Below, one piece after another: positions 1-6,600 of a stretch of DNA of 15,230 nt. The notes under the pieces are model-generated. The model saw only the letters and a program-made list of their open reading frames with translations, was not told the DNA's origin and did no database searches. The DNA is from Bacilli bacterium (lineage in GTDB: Bacteria > Bacillota_I > Bacilli_A > RF39 > UBA660), in the NCBI GenBank assembly GCA_017550205.1, contig JAFZPS010000025.1:1-15230 (forward strand), written 5' to 3'. The position numbers were made by a program, and so were the translations under genes. Position 1 is the stretch's first letter. Each line of letters opens with the position of its first letter.

Positions 1-396
1 GAAGTTGGAAAACGTGATTTAGAAAATAATAAAGTTACTTTTGTTAGACGTGATACAAGAGAAAAGATTGAAAAAACATTAGATGTCAATGTAGTAGAAT
101 ATACAAAAGAATTATTAGAAACAATTCAAAAAGATATGTATGATAGAGCACTAGAAAGAAGAGAAGCCTTAACTTTCGAAGCACACAATCTAGAAGATAT
201 GGAAAAGATTCTTAATACACAACCAGGATTTATTCATGCTATGTGGTGTGGTGATGAAGCTTGTGAAACAAGAATTAAAGAAATCAAAGGTTGTAAATCA
301 AGATGTATTGTTGAAAATGGAGAAAGAATTGATGACAAATGTGTTTGCTGTGGAAAAGAAGCTAAACATCATGTTATCTGGGGAATTCAATATTAA
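1..396 (+). CDS. proS: Prolyl-tRNA synthetase, type 3, C-terminal part (5' end outside window)
   Basis: Reading frame 1 is open from the first base to TAA at 394-396, so this is the last 131 codons of a gene that begins upstream. The enzyme charges tRNA-Pro with proline in the cytoplasm. The visible part starts with a V-G-x-R-D-L-E-x-N and V-x-x-V-R-R-D-T segment, typical of the anticodon-binding domain of the short (archaeal/eukaryote-like, type 3) ProRS. It continues into the C-terminal zinc-binding domain: one Cys pair in CGDEAC, a Cys in GCKSRC, and CVCC near the end. The protein ends in tyrosine (WGIQY), as is usual for this class. An internal ATG at 136 is not the start, because the homologous sequence continues upstream of it. 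A hairpin terminator follows directly. Confidence 0.93.
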   Translation, partial: EVGKRDLENNKVTFVRRDTREKIEKTLDVNVVEYTKELLETIQKDMYDRALERREALTFEAHNLEDMEKILNTQPGFIHAMWCGDEACETRIKEIKGCKSRCIVENGERIDDKCVCCGKEAKHHVIWGIQY

Positions 397-400
397 AATA

Positions 401-428
401 AAAACACCTATCAAAAGATAGGTGTTTT
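401..428. terminator. Bidirectional intrinsic terminator between proS and the DUF2752 gene
   Basis: A perfect 12-bp stem (401-412 with 417-428) closes an AAAA loop. A-rich and T-rich arms give a U-run on either strand, so it can end proS on plus and the DUF2752 gene on minus. The minus-strand stop codon (TGA, 411-413) lies inside the hairpin. Confidence 0.9.
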
Positions 429-773
429 AAATACAACAATTAATATATATCTAATAATTGTAACTAAACATGTTATTATCAATAAAACCGGAAACGGTTT
501 TATTTTTAATGGTTTAATATATCTATCTATTATAAAAGATATAATAGTTATAATCCAAAATATACATGAATAATTATAATGAAGAGATGCTTTAATATCT
601 CCCATAAATAAAGCAATTGCTGCTCTTGTTAATCCACATCCAGGACAATCTATATGAAATAATATTTGAAAGATACAAGTCTTATGAAATACTATTTCAG
701 TAATAGTCATATATAATATAACTAATAAGATTGCATACCAATAATTCTTTAAGTCTTTTTTTAATGTTTTCAT
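411..773 (-). CDS. DUF2752 family small membrane protein
   Basis: 120 residues. The family signature is C-P-G-C-G-L-T-R-A at residues 43-51, a CxxC placed just outside or at the end of the first membrane segment (about 13-32), followed by more hydrophobic segments at about 69-84 and 94-114. This matches the DUF2752 family, small Bacillota and Bacteroidota membrane proteins of unknown function whose conserved cysteines may bind metal or be redox-active (inference). The ATG at 773 lies one base after the stop of the upstream gene on the same strand, so the two are almost certainly co-transcribed and translationally coupled. The ribosome site (GAAAG) is weak, which fits coupling. The 3' end holds an extra hairpin (481-504) that reads as a terminator on the plus strand. 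Confidence 0.8.
   Translation of the reverse strand: MKTLKKDLKNYWYAILLVILYMTITEIVFHKTCIFQILFHIDCPGCGLTRAAIALFMGDIKASLHYNYSCIFWIITIISFIIDRYIKPLKIKPFPVLLIITCLVTIIRYILIVVFKTPIF
481..507 (+). terminator. Possible second plus-strand terminator inside the DUF2752 gene
   Basis: A perfect 10-bp stem (481-490 with 495-504) closes a GAAA tetraloop with a C-G closing pair, followed by a T-run (503-507). It lies antisense within the 3' part of the DUF2752 gene, about 75 bases beyond the proS terminator. It could stop plus-strand read-through from proS. The T-run is short, so the call is tentative. Confidence 0.45.
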
Positions 774-774
774 T

Positions 775-1086
775 TTAATAAGTATTTATTCTTTCAATTA
801 TTGTAGACAAACCACCTAGTGCTATCATTATTGTAATTACAATAACAGCCATTCCAACAGCAATTATAAAGTAACAGAAATAACTTCTAGCAAAGTTTTT
901 TAGATTTACATTCTTAGTACCACCAAAAGCAAATACTAATAAAAAGATAAATCCAACACATGGGATAGAAAATAATAATTCATATCCAAAGTATCCCCAC
1001 ATACTAATTGGTTTATATTCTTCTGGTATGTTAACAGTCTTAGTAGTATATGTTAGAACACCATCATTTACTTGTTTTTCTTCCAT
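775..1086 (-). CDS. Small two-segment membrane protein, partner of DUF2752
   Basis: 103 residues from ATG at 1086. I prefer this start over an upstream in-frame ATG at 1158 because AAAGGTAGG sits about 8 bases before it, and the 24 extra residues would have no such site. The N-terminal 25 or so residues are polar. A segment K-P-I-S-M-W-G-Y-F-G-Y then leads into a membrane helix (about 33-54), a short positively charged loop with N-F-A-R-S-Y-F, and a second helix (about 70-95). I recognise this pattern as a small protein that often accompanies DUF2752 genes in Clostridia and Bacilli, but I know no function for it. It ends with TAA (775-777), one base before the DUF2752 ATG, so the two form an operon divergent from the ATPase gene at 1200. 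Confidence 0.72.
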   Translation of the reverse strand: MEEKQVNDGVLTYTTKTVNIPEEYKPISMWGYFGYELLFSIPCVGFIFLLVFAFGGTKNVNLKNFARSYFCYFIIAVGMAVIVITIMIALGGLSTIIERINTY

Positions 1087-1170
1087 AATTATACCTACCT
1101 TTCTTAAATTAAAAATACCATATAATTGTTTATTAGTAAATAAAAATAATACTATCATTTTATGAATAAA

Positions 1171-1195
1171 TGATATAATAGAGTAAATAGGAGGT
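1171..1195 (+). promoter_or_regulatory. Extended -10 promoter and ribosome site for the YjgR-like gene
   Basis: TGATATAAT (1171-1179) is an extended -10 element (TGn plus TATAAT). No good -35 is seen. AGGAGGT (1189-1195) lies 4 bases before ATG 1200. The predicted leader is only about 14 bases. Confidence 0.65.
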
Positions 1196-1199
1196 CTTT

Positions 1200-2633
1200 A
1201 TGTATATAAATGATAAAGTATTAGTAGGTAAAAGTAATGAAAAGGAATTAGCAATTTTACTTAATAAAGCAAATCGTCATGGTTTAATCACAGGGGCTAG
1301 TGGTAGTGGTAAAACAATTACTTCTAAAGTAATGGCTGAAAGCTTCTCAGATGCTGGTATTCCAGTATTTATGGCTGATGTTAAAGGAGATCTTGCAGGT
1401 ACTGCATTAAGTGGAGAACCAAATGAAAATGTAGATTCAAGAGTAACTAAACTAGGTTTAGGTGGATTTGAATATAAGAGTTTCCCAGTAAGATTTTGGG
1501 ATATCTTTGGAGACTATGGTCATCCAATAAGAACATCACTAGATTCAGTAGGACCAGAAATTCTATCTATGATGTTAGGATTAAGTGAAACTCAAGAAGG
1601 AGTTTTAACAGTAGTTTATAAAATAGCTAGAGATAATGATTGGGAATTAGATGATATAAAAGATTTAAGATTATTACTACAATATGTAGGTGATAATAGA
1701 GAAAAATTTACTACATCTTATGGTAATGTAACTACTCAATCAGTAGGAGTTATTCAAAGATGTTTATTAGCATTAGAAAATCAAGGAGGAGACAAATTCT
1801 TTGGACAACCTGAACTTGATATAAATGACTTTTTAACAGTAGACGCTAATGGCAAAGGTATGATTAATATACTTCATGCAGTTAAGTTATTTGAGTCACC
1901 TGATTTATTTGCATCATTCTTATTATGGTTATTAACTACTCTATATAATAAGATGCCTGAAGTAGGTGATTTAGATAAACCTAAAATGGTATTCTTCTTT
2001 GATGAAGCACATTTATTATTTAATGGAATGCCAGAATATCGTTTAAAGAGAATTGTACAAGTTGTTAAATTAATAAGATCTCGCGGTATTGGATTATACT
2101 TTGTATCTCAATCTCCAGCAGATATTCCAAATGATATAATTGCTCAATTAGGAAATCGTGTACAACATACATTAAGAGCTTATACTCCAACAGAATTAAA
2201 AGCAGTTAAAGTAGCTGCAGATTCATTTAGAACTAATCCAGAATTTAATACATATGATGCAATTCTTAACTTAGGAACAGGTGAAGCATTAATTAGTTTT
2301 CAAAATGAAAATGGTGAACCTGAAGTAGTAGAAAAAGCTACTATTCTTCCACCACAAAGTAAAATGGGTGTAATTGATGATATCTCAAGAAATAAAATAA
2401 TTAATTCTTCAAGTTTATTAGGTAAATATGATGAAGTACAAGAAAGAGAATCAGCATATGAAGAAATAGATGAATTAAATAGATTAGTAAAAGAAAAAAT
2501 AGAACAAGAAGCAAAAGAAAAAGAAGAAGCAAAACAAAAACAATTAGAAGAAAAAGAAGCAGAAAAACTTGCTAAGTTAGAAGAAAAAACTAAAAAAGAA
2601 GAAGAAAGATTAGCTGAGAAGAAAAAGAAATAA
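1200..2633 (+). CDS. YjgR/DUF853 family HerA-like ATPase, ending at a premature in-frame stop
   Basis: 477 residues up to TAA at 2631-2633. This is a P-loop ATPase of the FtsK/HerA superfamily (E. coli YjgR, DUF853 group). Walker A is G-A-S-G-S-G-K-T at residues 32-39. A DVKGDLAG segment follows, as in that family. Walker B is MVFFFDEAH at about 263-271, and an S-R-G-I-G-L-Y-F-V-S-Q-S-P sensor/arginine region sits at about 294-306. The biochemical role of the family is unknown; DNA translocation is only inferred from the superfamily. After about residue 425 the chain is a charged Glu/Lys helix, probably a coiled coil. The frame stays open for 39 more codons beyond the TAA and encodes a hydrophobic tail like the family's normal C-terminus (see 2634-2753). 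The terminator also lies after that longer end. The gene therefore appears to carry a nonsense change near its 3' end, though the ATPase core is intact. Confidence 0.85.
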   Translation: MYINDKVLVGKSNEKELAILLNKANRHGLITGASGSGKTITSKVMAESFSDAGIPVFMADVKGDLAGTALSGEPNENVDSRVTKLGLGGFEYKSFPVRFWDIFGDYGHPIRTSLDSVGPEILSMMLGLSETQEGVLTVVYKIARDNDWELDDIKDLRLLLQYVGDNREKFTTSYGNVTTQSVGVIQRCLLALENQGGDKFFGQPELDINDFLTVDANGKGMINILHAVKLFESPDLFASFLLWLLTTLYNKMPEVGDLDKPKMVFFFDEAHLLFNGMPEYRLKRIVQVVKLIRSRGIGLYFVSQSPADIPNDIIAQLGNRVQHTLRAYTPTELKAVKVAADSFRTNPEFNTYDAILNLGTGEALISFQNENGEPEVVEKATILPPQSKMGVIDDISRNKIINSSSLLGKYDEVQERESAYEEIDELNRLVKEKIEQEAKEKEEAKQKQLEEKEAEKLAKLEEKTKKEEERLAEKKKK

Positions 2634-2753
2634 GAAGAAAAGAAAAATAAAAACTCAGTACAATATAAATTAGGTAAGAAAGTAGTTAATGCTGCTACTA
2701 ATAAAGTAATTAATAAAGGATTAAATGCTTTATTTAAAAACTTCTTCAAGTAA
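2634..2753 (+). pseudogene. Detached C-terminal tail of the YjgR-like gene, in frame after the TAA
   Basis: From 2634 the same frame reads 39 sense codons to TAA at 2751-2753. They start with E-E-K-K, continuing the charged helix, and end in V-V-N-A-A-T-N-K-V-I-N-K and L-N-A-L-F-K-N-F-F-K. YjgR proteins normally end in such an amphipathic Ala/Gly/Leu-rich tail after a charged stretch. There is no ribosome site or start codon for separate translation. One base change (for example GAA or AAA to TAA at 2631-2633) explains the break. Whether it is a true nonsense mutation, a strain variant, a sequencing error or read-through cannot be told from here. Confidence 0.75.
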
Positions 2754-2760
2754 TTAAAAG

Positions 2761-2791
2761 AAACAAATTATGAAAAATAATTTGTTTTTTT
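2761..2791 (+). terminator. Intrinsic terminator after the YjgR-like gene
   Basis: A perfect 10-bp stem (2761-2770 with 2778-2787) with a 7-base loop and a T-run to 2791. It begins 7 bases after the second stop (2751-2753), which supports that stop as the original gene end. Confidence 0.85.
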
Positions 2792-2793
2792 CA

Positions 2794-2810
2794 TATAATT
2801 TATTGGTGAT
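2794..2810 (+). promoter_or_regulatory. Weak candidate -10 and ribosome site for the DedA gene
   Basis: TATAAT (2794-2799) directly follows the terminator T-run, and GGTGAT (2805-2810) lies 3 bases before ATG 2814. There is no TGn and no clear -35, and the leader would be only about 8 bases. The promoter could instead lie further upstream. Confidence 0.35.
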
Positions 2811-2813
2811 TAT

Positions 2814-3401
2814 ATGTCTAACTTTGTATTAGATTTAATAGGAAATTTTGGCTATTTAGGAATGTTTCTAGGTATGGTTTTAGAAGCAGTAATTATAGTA
2901 ATACCTAGTGAATTAATACTAGCTACAGGAGGAATACTTGCTAGCCAAGGAATATTTTCGTTTTTAGGTGCTTTCTTAATTGGTCTTCTTGGTAGTGTAT
3001 TTTGTGCCATAGTAATTTATTTAATGGGATATTTTGGAGGAAGACCATTTATAAAGAAATATGGTAAATACTTTTTTATGAAAGAAGAAGATATATTAAA
3101 ATCAGATTCTTGGTTTAATAAATATGGTATGTTAAGTGCGCTTATAGGTAGAAATTTTCCAATAGTAAGAACTTTAATATCTCTACCAATAGGTATTACA
3201 AAACAACCATTTATTAAGTTTATAATATATACAACTATAGGATCTATTCCTTGGACATTAGCTTTTACTTATGTAGGTTATTCCCTAGGAGAAAATTGGA
3301 TAATACTAAGTACTTATGTAGGATATTTAAAAAATCCTATTAGAATAATTCTTATATTACTATTAGTATTATTTATATATAAAAAAATTAAAAAGCAATA
3401 A
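2814..3401 (+). CDS. DedA family membrane protein (SNARE-associated/VTT domain)
   Basis: 195 residues, a usual length for the family. Features in order: an N-terminal re-entrant region with Glu24 and the I-P-S-E (Glu33) motif; a Gly-rich helix with GxxG and Y-L-M-G-Y-F-G-G at about 69-76; the hallmark G-R-N-F-P-I-V-R at 112-119, whose arginines are essential in DedA proteins; P-I-G-I at 125-128; and a last pair of helices with G-S-I-P-W. Members sit in the inner membrane and are linked to membrane-potential homeostasis and flipping of lipids such as undecaprenyl phosphate or phosphatidylethanolamine. The substrate here cannot be told from sequence. It is a single-gene unit with a terminator upstream and a separate promoter downstream for the lipoprotein gene. 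An undecaprenyl-phosphate role would fit a window with glmS and a prenyl synthase, but this is inference. Confidence 0.9.
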   Translation: MSNFVLDLIGNFGYLGMFLGMVLEAVIIVIPSELILATGGILASQGIFSFLGAFLIGLLGSVFCAIVIYLMGYFGGRPFIKKYGKYFFMKEEDILKSDSWFNKYGMLSALIGRNFPIVRTLISLPIGITKQPFIKFIIYTTIGSIPWTLAFTYVGYSLGENWIILSTYVGYLKNPIRIILILLLVLFIYKKIKKQ

Positions 3402-3402
3402 A

Positions 3403-3446
3403 TTGACTATTATGTAAAATACTAATATAATAAAACTAATAGGAGG
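3403..3446 (+). promoter_or_regulatory. Strong sigma-A-type promoter and ribosome site for the lipoprotein gene
   Basis: TTGACT (3403-3408), a 17-base spacer and TATAAT (3426-3431) make a near-consensus promoter that begins just after the DedA stop codon. AGGAGG (3441-3446) lies 4 bases before ATG 3451. This is the best -35/-10 pair in the window. Confidence 0.85.
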
Positions 3447-3450
3447 ATAT

Positions 3451-3921
3451 ATGAAGAAAATCGTTTTTAGTTTAGTTTTAGTATTAGGAATTATTTTATT
3501 AGCAGGATGTGGAAAGGTTGATTTAAGCAAATCATCAAGAATTGTATGTACAAAAGTAGATGATAATTCAAGTGACACAGTAACTACAGTATTAACTATC
3601 TCTTATGATAAAAATGAAAAGATAGAAAACTTTATGTCAGAATCAAATGTTGTATATAAAACAACTATGTCACAACAAGCATTAGAAATAACTGAAAAAA
3701 CATTAAAACTAATTGGAAAGATTCCAGGATTATCTTTTGAATCTAAAGTAGGAGATAATAGTTTATATTATAGTTTCTCAGGTAATGTAAAATTCCTTAA
3801 AACAGTAATGAAACAATTAAATAAAAACTATGATGAATCAAAAGTAACAGGAGATACTAAATCTGAAGCATTATTAGAATTACAAAATGATGGATATACT
3901 TGTGAAGATATAAAGAAGTAA
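3451..3921 (+). CDS. Small lipoprotein, possibly YehR/DUF1307-like
   Basis: 156 residues. It has a clear lipoprotein signal: M-K-K, a hydrophobic stretch, then the lipobox L-A-G-C with Cys20 as the lipidated residue. It should be exported, lipidated, and cut by signal peptidase II (an lspA gene lies at 9810). The mature part begins with a polar linker, then I-V-C-T-K, a beta-hairpin-like L-T-I-S-Y-D-K-N-E-K-I, a helix and further strands. This resembles the DUF1307/YehR group of lipoproteins of unknown function, but I cannot confirm the family. The outer domain of the protein at 5904 shares the same order of elements (C-x-K-T, Y-x-x-x-x-K-I/L, helix, strands, a terminal E-A helix), so the two look distantly related. 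It has its own strong promoter and a terminator, hence is a single-gene unit. Confidence 0.8.
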   Translation: MKKIVFSLVLVLGIILLAGCGKVDLSKSSRIVCTKVDDNSSDTVTTVLTISYDKNEKIENFMSESNVVYKTTMSQQALEITEKTLKLIGKIPGLSFESKVGDNSLYYSFSGNVKFLKTVMKQLNKNYDESKVTGDTKSEALLELQNDGYTCEDIKK

Positions 3922-3930
3922 GTTAAAGAA

Positions 3931-3960
3931 AAATACTAGAAAATTCTAGTATTTTTTTTT
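3931..3960 (+). terminator. Intrinsic terminator after the lipoprotein gene
   Basis: A 10-bp stem (3931-3940 with 3945-3954, loop AAAT), followed by T residues to 3960. Confidence 0.88.
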
Positions 3961-3966
3961 GTTTTG

Positions 3967-3999
3967 TGTTATAATGATGAGGCGTGTATAAAAGAGGTG
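3967..3999 (+). promoter_or_regulatory. Extended -10 promoter and ribosome site for typA
   Basis: TGTTATAAT (3967-3975) is TGn plus TATAAT, placed 6 bases after the preceding terminator's T-run. No consensus -35 is visible, because that region is the terminator hairpin itself. AGAGGTG (3993-3999) lies 5 bases before ATG 4005, which fixes that start. Confidence 0.7.
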
Positions 4000-4004
4000 T
4001 AATT

Positions 4005-5822
4005 ATGGAAAAGAGAAATGTTGCAATTATAGCCCATGTAGACCATGGTAAAACTACACTTGTAGATGGTATATTAAAACACTCTGGAATGTTCAGAGAT
4101 AATGAAGATTTATCTAACTTATCAATGGATTCTAATGATCTAGAACATGAAAGAGGAATTACTATTTTAGCTAAAACTACTGCATTAGATTATAAAGGAG
4201 TAAGAATTAATATTCTAGATACTCCAGGTCATGCAGACTTTGGTGGAGAAGTAGAGCGTATCATGAACATGGTTGATGGTGTGCTTTTAGTAGTAGATGC
4301 TTATGAAGGAGCAATGCCACAAACTAGATTCGTACTTAAAAAAGCTTTTGAAGCTGGAGTTAAACCAATAGTAGTTATTAATAAGGTTGATAAACCAAGT
4401 GCTAGATGTAAGCAAGTAGTAGACGAAGTATTAGATTTATTTATTGAATTAGGTGCTGATGATGATCAATTAGATTTTGATGTTATTTATGCTTCTGCTT
4501 TAAACAATACTTGTTCATTAAGTGATGATTTATCTACTCAAACTGAAGGATTTAGTGAAATCTTAGATAAGATTATTGAAGTAATCCCAGCACCTAAAGG
4601 AGATCCAAATGCTCCACTTCAATTCCAACCAGCATTATTAGACTATAATGAATTTGTTGGGCGTATTGGTATTGGTAGAGTACATAATGGTAAGATTAAA
4701 ACAGGTGAAATGGTTACTTGTTGTAGATTAGATGGTACTACTAAACAATTTAGAATTCAAAAATTATTTGGATACATGGGATATAGTAGAATCGAAATAG
4801 ATGAAGCAGAAGCTGGAGATATCGTAGCTATATCTGGATTAGCTGACATTAGTGTAGGTGAAACAGTATGTAATAATGATAATATACTTCCACTTCCAAA
4901 ACTTCATATTGATGAGCCAACTCTACAAATGACTTTTGGTGCTAACTCTTCTCCTATGGTAGGAAGAGACGGAAAAATAGTAACAGCTAGAAAGATTGAA
5001 GAAAGACTTTATAAAGAAACTCAAAGAGATGTATCTTTAAAAGTAGAACCTGCTACTAATGAATCATTCTTAGTAAGTGGTCGTGGAGAACTTCACTTAG
5101 GAATCTTAATTGAAAATATGAGACGTGAAGGATTCGAACTTGAAGTATCTAAACCAACAGTAATTATTAAAGAAATTAATGGTCAAAAATATGAACCATA
5201 TGAAGAATTACAAATAGAAGTTCCAGAAGAAAGTGTTGGACCAGTTATTGAACAATTAGGTATTCGTGGTGGAAAAATGGAAAATATGACTAACTTTGAA
5301 AATCAAGTTAGATTATTATACACAATTCCATCTCGTGGATTAATTGGTTTCTCAACAGACTTCATGACATTAACTAAAGGTTATGGTATTATGAACCATA
5401 CATTTAAAGAATATATGCCATATGAAAATGTTGATATCGGAGAAAGAAAACTAGGAGTTCTAGTTTCTATGGAAAATGGTAACTCAACTGCATACTCTAT
5501 CGGTAACCTAGAAGATAGAGGTATCATGTTTATTGAACCAGGTACTGAAGTATATGAAGGTATGATTGTTGGTGAATGTAATAGAGATAATGATCTAGCA
5601 GTAAACGTAGTTAAAGGTAAGCAATTAACTAATACTCGTGCTGCAGGAAGTGATCACACAGTAGTATTAAAAAGACCAAGACCAATCACACTAGAATATG
5701 CCTTAGATTATATTAATTCAGATGAATTAATTGAAGTTACACCTAACTTTATTCGTTTAAGAAAGAAAATACTTAATACAGAAGAAAGAAAGAAATTTGA
5801 TGCAAAATATAAAAATAACTAG
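4005..5822 (+). CDS. typA: Translational GTPase TypA/BipA
   Basis: 605 residues, full length for BipA/TypA, a ribosome-binding GTPase related to EF-G and LepA that assists 50S assembly and stress and cold growth. G motifs in order: G1 A-H-V-D-H-G-K-T (10-17), G3 D-T-P-G-H, G4 N-K-V-D-K and a G5-like S-A. The EF-G-like beta-barrel follows (F-V-G-R-I-G-I-G-R), then domains III and V, with S-G-R-G-E-L-H-L and the BipA-specific C-terminal end (N-T-R-A-A-G-S-D and L-E-Y-A-L-D-Y-I). I chose ATG 4005 rather than the in-frame GTG at 3984: the GTG adds seven poorly conserved residues and lies at the predicted transcription start, and AGAGGTG precedes 4005. Stop is TAG (5820-5822), inside the terminator stem. 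It is transcribed alone, between two related extracytoplasmic proteins. Confidence 0.97.
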   Translation: MEKRNVAIIAHVDHGKTTLVDGILKHSGMFRDNEDLSNLSMDSNDLEHERGITILAKTTALDYKGVRINILDTPGHADFGGEVERIMNMVDGVLLVVDAYEGAMPQTRFVLKKAFEAGVKPIVVINKVDKPSARCKQVVDEVLDLFIELGADDDQLDFDVIYASALNNTCSLSDDLSTQTEGFSEILDKIIEVIPAPKGDPNAPLQFQPALLDYNEFVGRIGIGRVHNGKIKTGEMVTCCRLDGTTKQFRIQKLFGYMGYSRIEIDEAEAGDIVAISGLADISVGETVCNNDNILPLPKLHIDEPTLQMTFGANSSPMVGRDGKIVTARKIEERLYKETQRDVSLKVEPATNESFLVSGRGELHLGILIENMRREGFELEVSKPTVIIKEINGQKYEPYEELQIEVPEESVGPVIEQLGIRGGKMENMTNFENQVRLLYTIPSRGLIGFSTDFMTLTKGYGIMNHTFKEYMPYENVDIGERKLGVLVSMENGNSTAYSIGNLEDRGIMFIEPGTEVYEGMIVGECNRDNDLAVNVVKGKQLTNTRAAGSDHTVVLKRPRPITLEYALDYINSDELIEVTPNFIRLRKKILNTEERKKFDAKYKNN

Positions 5823-5840
5823 AAATAGTTATTTTTTTTT
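5811..5840 (+). terminator. Intrinsic terminator overlapping the typA stop codon
   Basis: An 11-bp stem (5811-5821 with 5826-5836) with a GAAA loop and T-run to 5840. The TAG stop (5820-5822) spans the stem-loop boundary, so the hairpin starts inside the last codons. Confidence 0.87.
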
Positions 5841-5848
5841 GATTTTTC

Positions 5849-5897
5849 TTGTATATATAAAACGTATTTTGCTATAATGTAATTATGATAGAGGTGG
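5849..5897 (+). promoter_or_regulatory. Promoter and ribosome site for the membrane-anchored protein at 5904
   Basis: TTGTAT (5849-5854), an 18-base spacer and TGCTATAAT (extended -10, 5870-5878). AGAGGTGGG (5889-5897) lies 6 bases before ATG 5904. Confidence 0.72.
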
Positions 5898-5903
5898 GTA
5901 AAA

Positions 5904-6575
5904 ATGAATAATGATGGAGTAAGACAAATATCAGATGAAGAAATCCAAAAAGAATTATCAAGAGAAGAACTACAACAAACTCAAGTCTTAAACTTACAAG
6001 AAGTACAAAAGGCTATTCACTTTGAAAAAGTAACAAGCAAAAAGCCTGCAGTTCTTATAGCTATTATTGGAATTATTTGTTTATTATTTGGAGGTTCTCT
6101 TCAAGTAGCTACTTCATTAAATCTTAAACCTACTAAAGTTCAAAAAAGAGTTACAAAACAAAATATAAAAACAACAGAACTAAATTGTATAAAAACTAGT
6201 ATAAATAATCCAAATGGTACAAACACTATATACAACATAATATATAAATTTGAAAATGATAAATTAATGGGATTTACAAAAGAATATAGTATAAGTGCTG
6301 CAATAGAAAAAGAAGAAGGTAAAAGAGTAGTTGAACAAGCAATTAAAGAATATGAAGAACTAGTAAATGAAACAGAAGGTTATAGTGTAACAATTACTTC
6401 AACAGCAAATACTACATTTACTATTAAAGTAAAAGTAGATTATAAGAAATTAGATTTAACTAGATTAAATGAGATTCAACAAACTAAACCATATACAAAA
6501 GTTGATTATAATAAGAATACATTATATGAAACTATAAAAAGTGAAGCTATAGAAAAAGGCTTCGTAGTAGAATAA
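5904..6575 (+). CDS. Membrane-anchored protein with an outer domain like the 3451 lipoprotein
   Basis: 223 residues. The first 45 or so are polar, Glu/Gln-rich and helical, with no signal peptide. One membrane helix at about 48-70 (A-V-L-I-A-I-I-G-I-I-C-L-L-F) anchors the protein, with Lys-Lys just before it, so the N-terminus is predicted inside and about 150 residues outside. The outer part has L-N-C-I-K-T, a beta-hairpin with I-Y-K-F-E-N-D-K-L, a long acidic helix, two strands and a final helix, in the same order as the mature lipoprotein at 3451 (I-V-C-T-K, I-S-Y-D-K-N-E-K-I). This suggests a shared fold with different anchoring. I do not recognise a named family with confidence; DUF1307/YehR-like is a guess. 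It has its own promoter and shares a bidirectional terminator with the convergent rpmB gene. Function unknown. Confidence 0.78.
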   Translation: MNNDGVRQISDEEIQKELSREELQQTQVLNLQEVQKAIHFEKVTSKKPAVLIAIIGIICLLFGGSLQVATSLNLKPTKVQKRVTKQNIKTTELNCIKTSINNPNGTNTIYNIIYKFENDKLMGFTKEYSISAAIEKEEGKRVVEQAIKEYEELVNETEGYSVTITSTANTTFTIKVKVDYKKLDLTRLNEIQQTKPYTKVDYNKNTLYETIKSEAIEKGFVVE

Positions 6576-6600
6576 AAAAAACTGCATTATGCAGTTTTTT
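6576..6600. terminator. Bidirectional terminator with the rpmB stop codon in its loop
   Basis: An 11-bp stem (6576-6586 with 6590-6600) with A-tract and T-tract arms closes a 3-base loop TTA (6587-6589). On minus this loop is exactly the TAA stop of rpmB. The hairpin starts the base after the plus-strand stop (6573-6575) and ends transcription from both sides. Confidence 0.88.

Noticed and set aside
2631..2633. TAA reassigned as a sense codon
   Set aside because: TAA is the normal stop of most genes here, each followed by a terminator or new gene, so the in-frame TAA is more likely a mutation or error.
2300..2749. Minus-strand Ser/Phe-rich reading frame
   Set aside because: It is a shadow of the Glu/Lys-rich end of the YjgR-like gene.
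3984..4004. GTG start for typA
   Set aside because: It sits at the predicted transcription start, has no ribosome site, and AGAGGTG points to ATG 4005.
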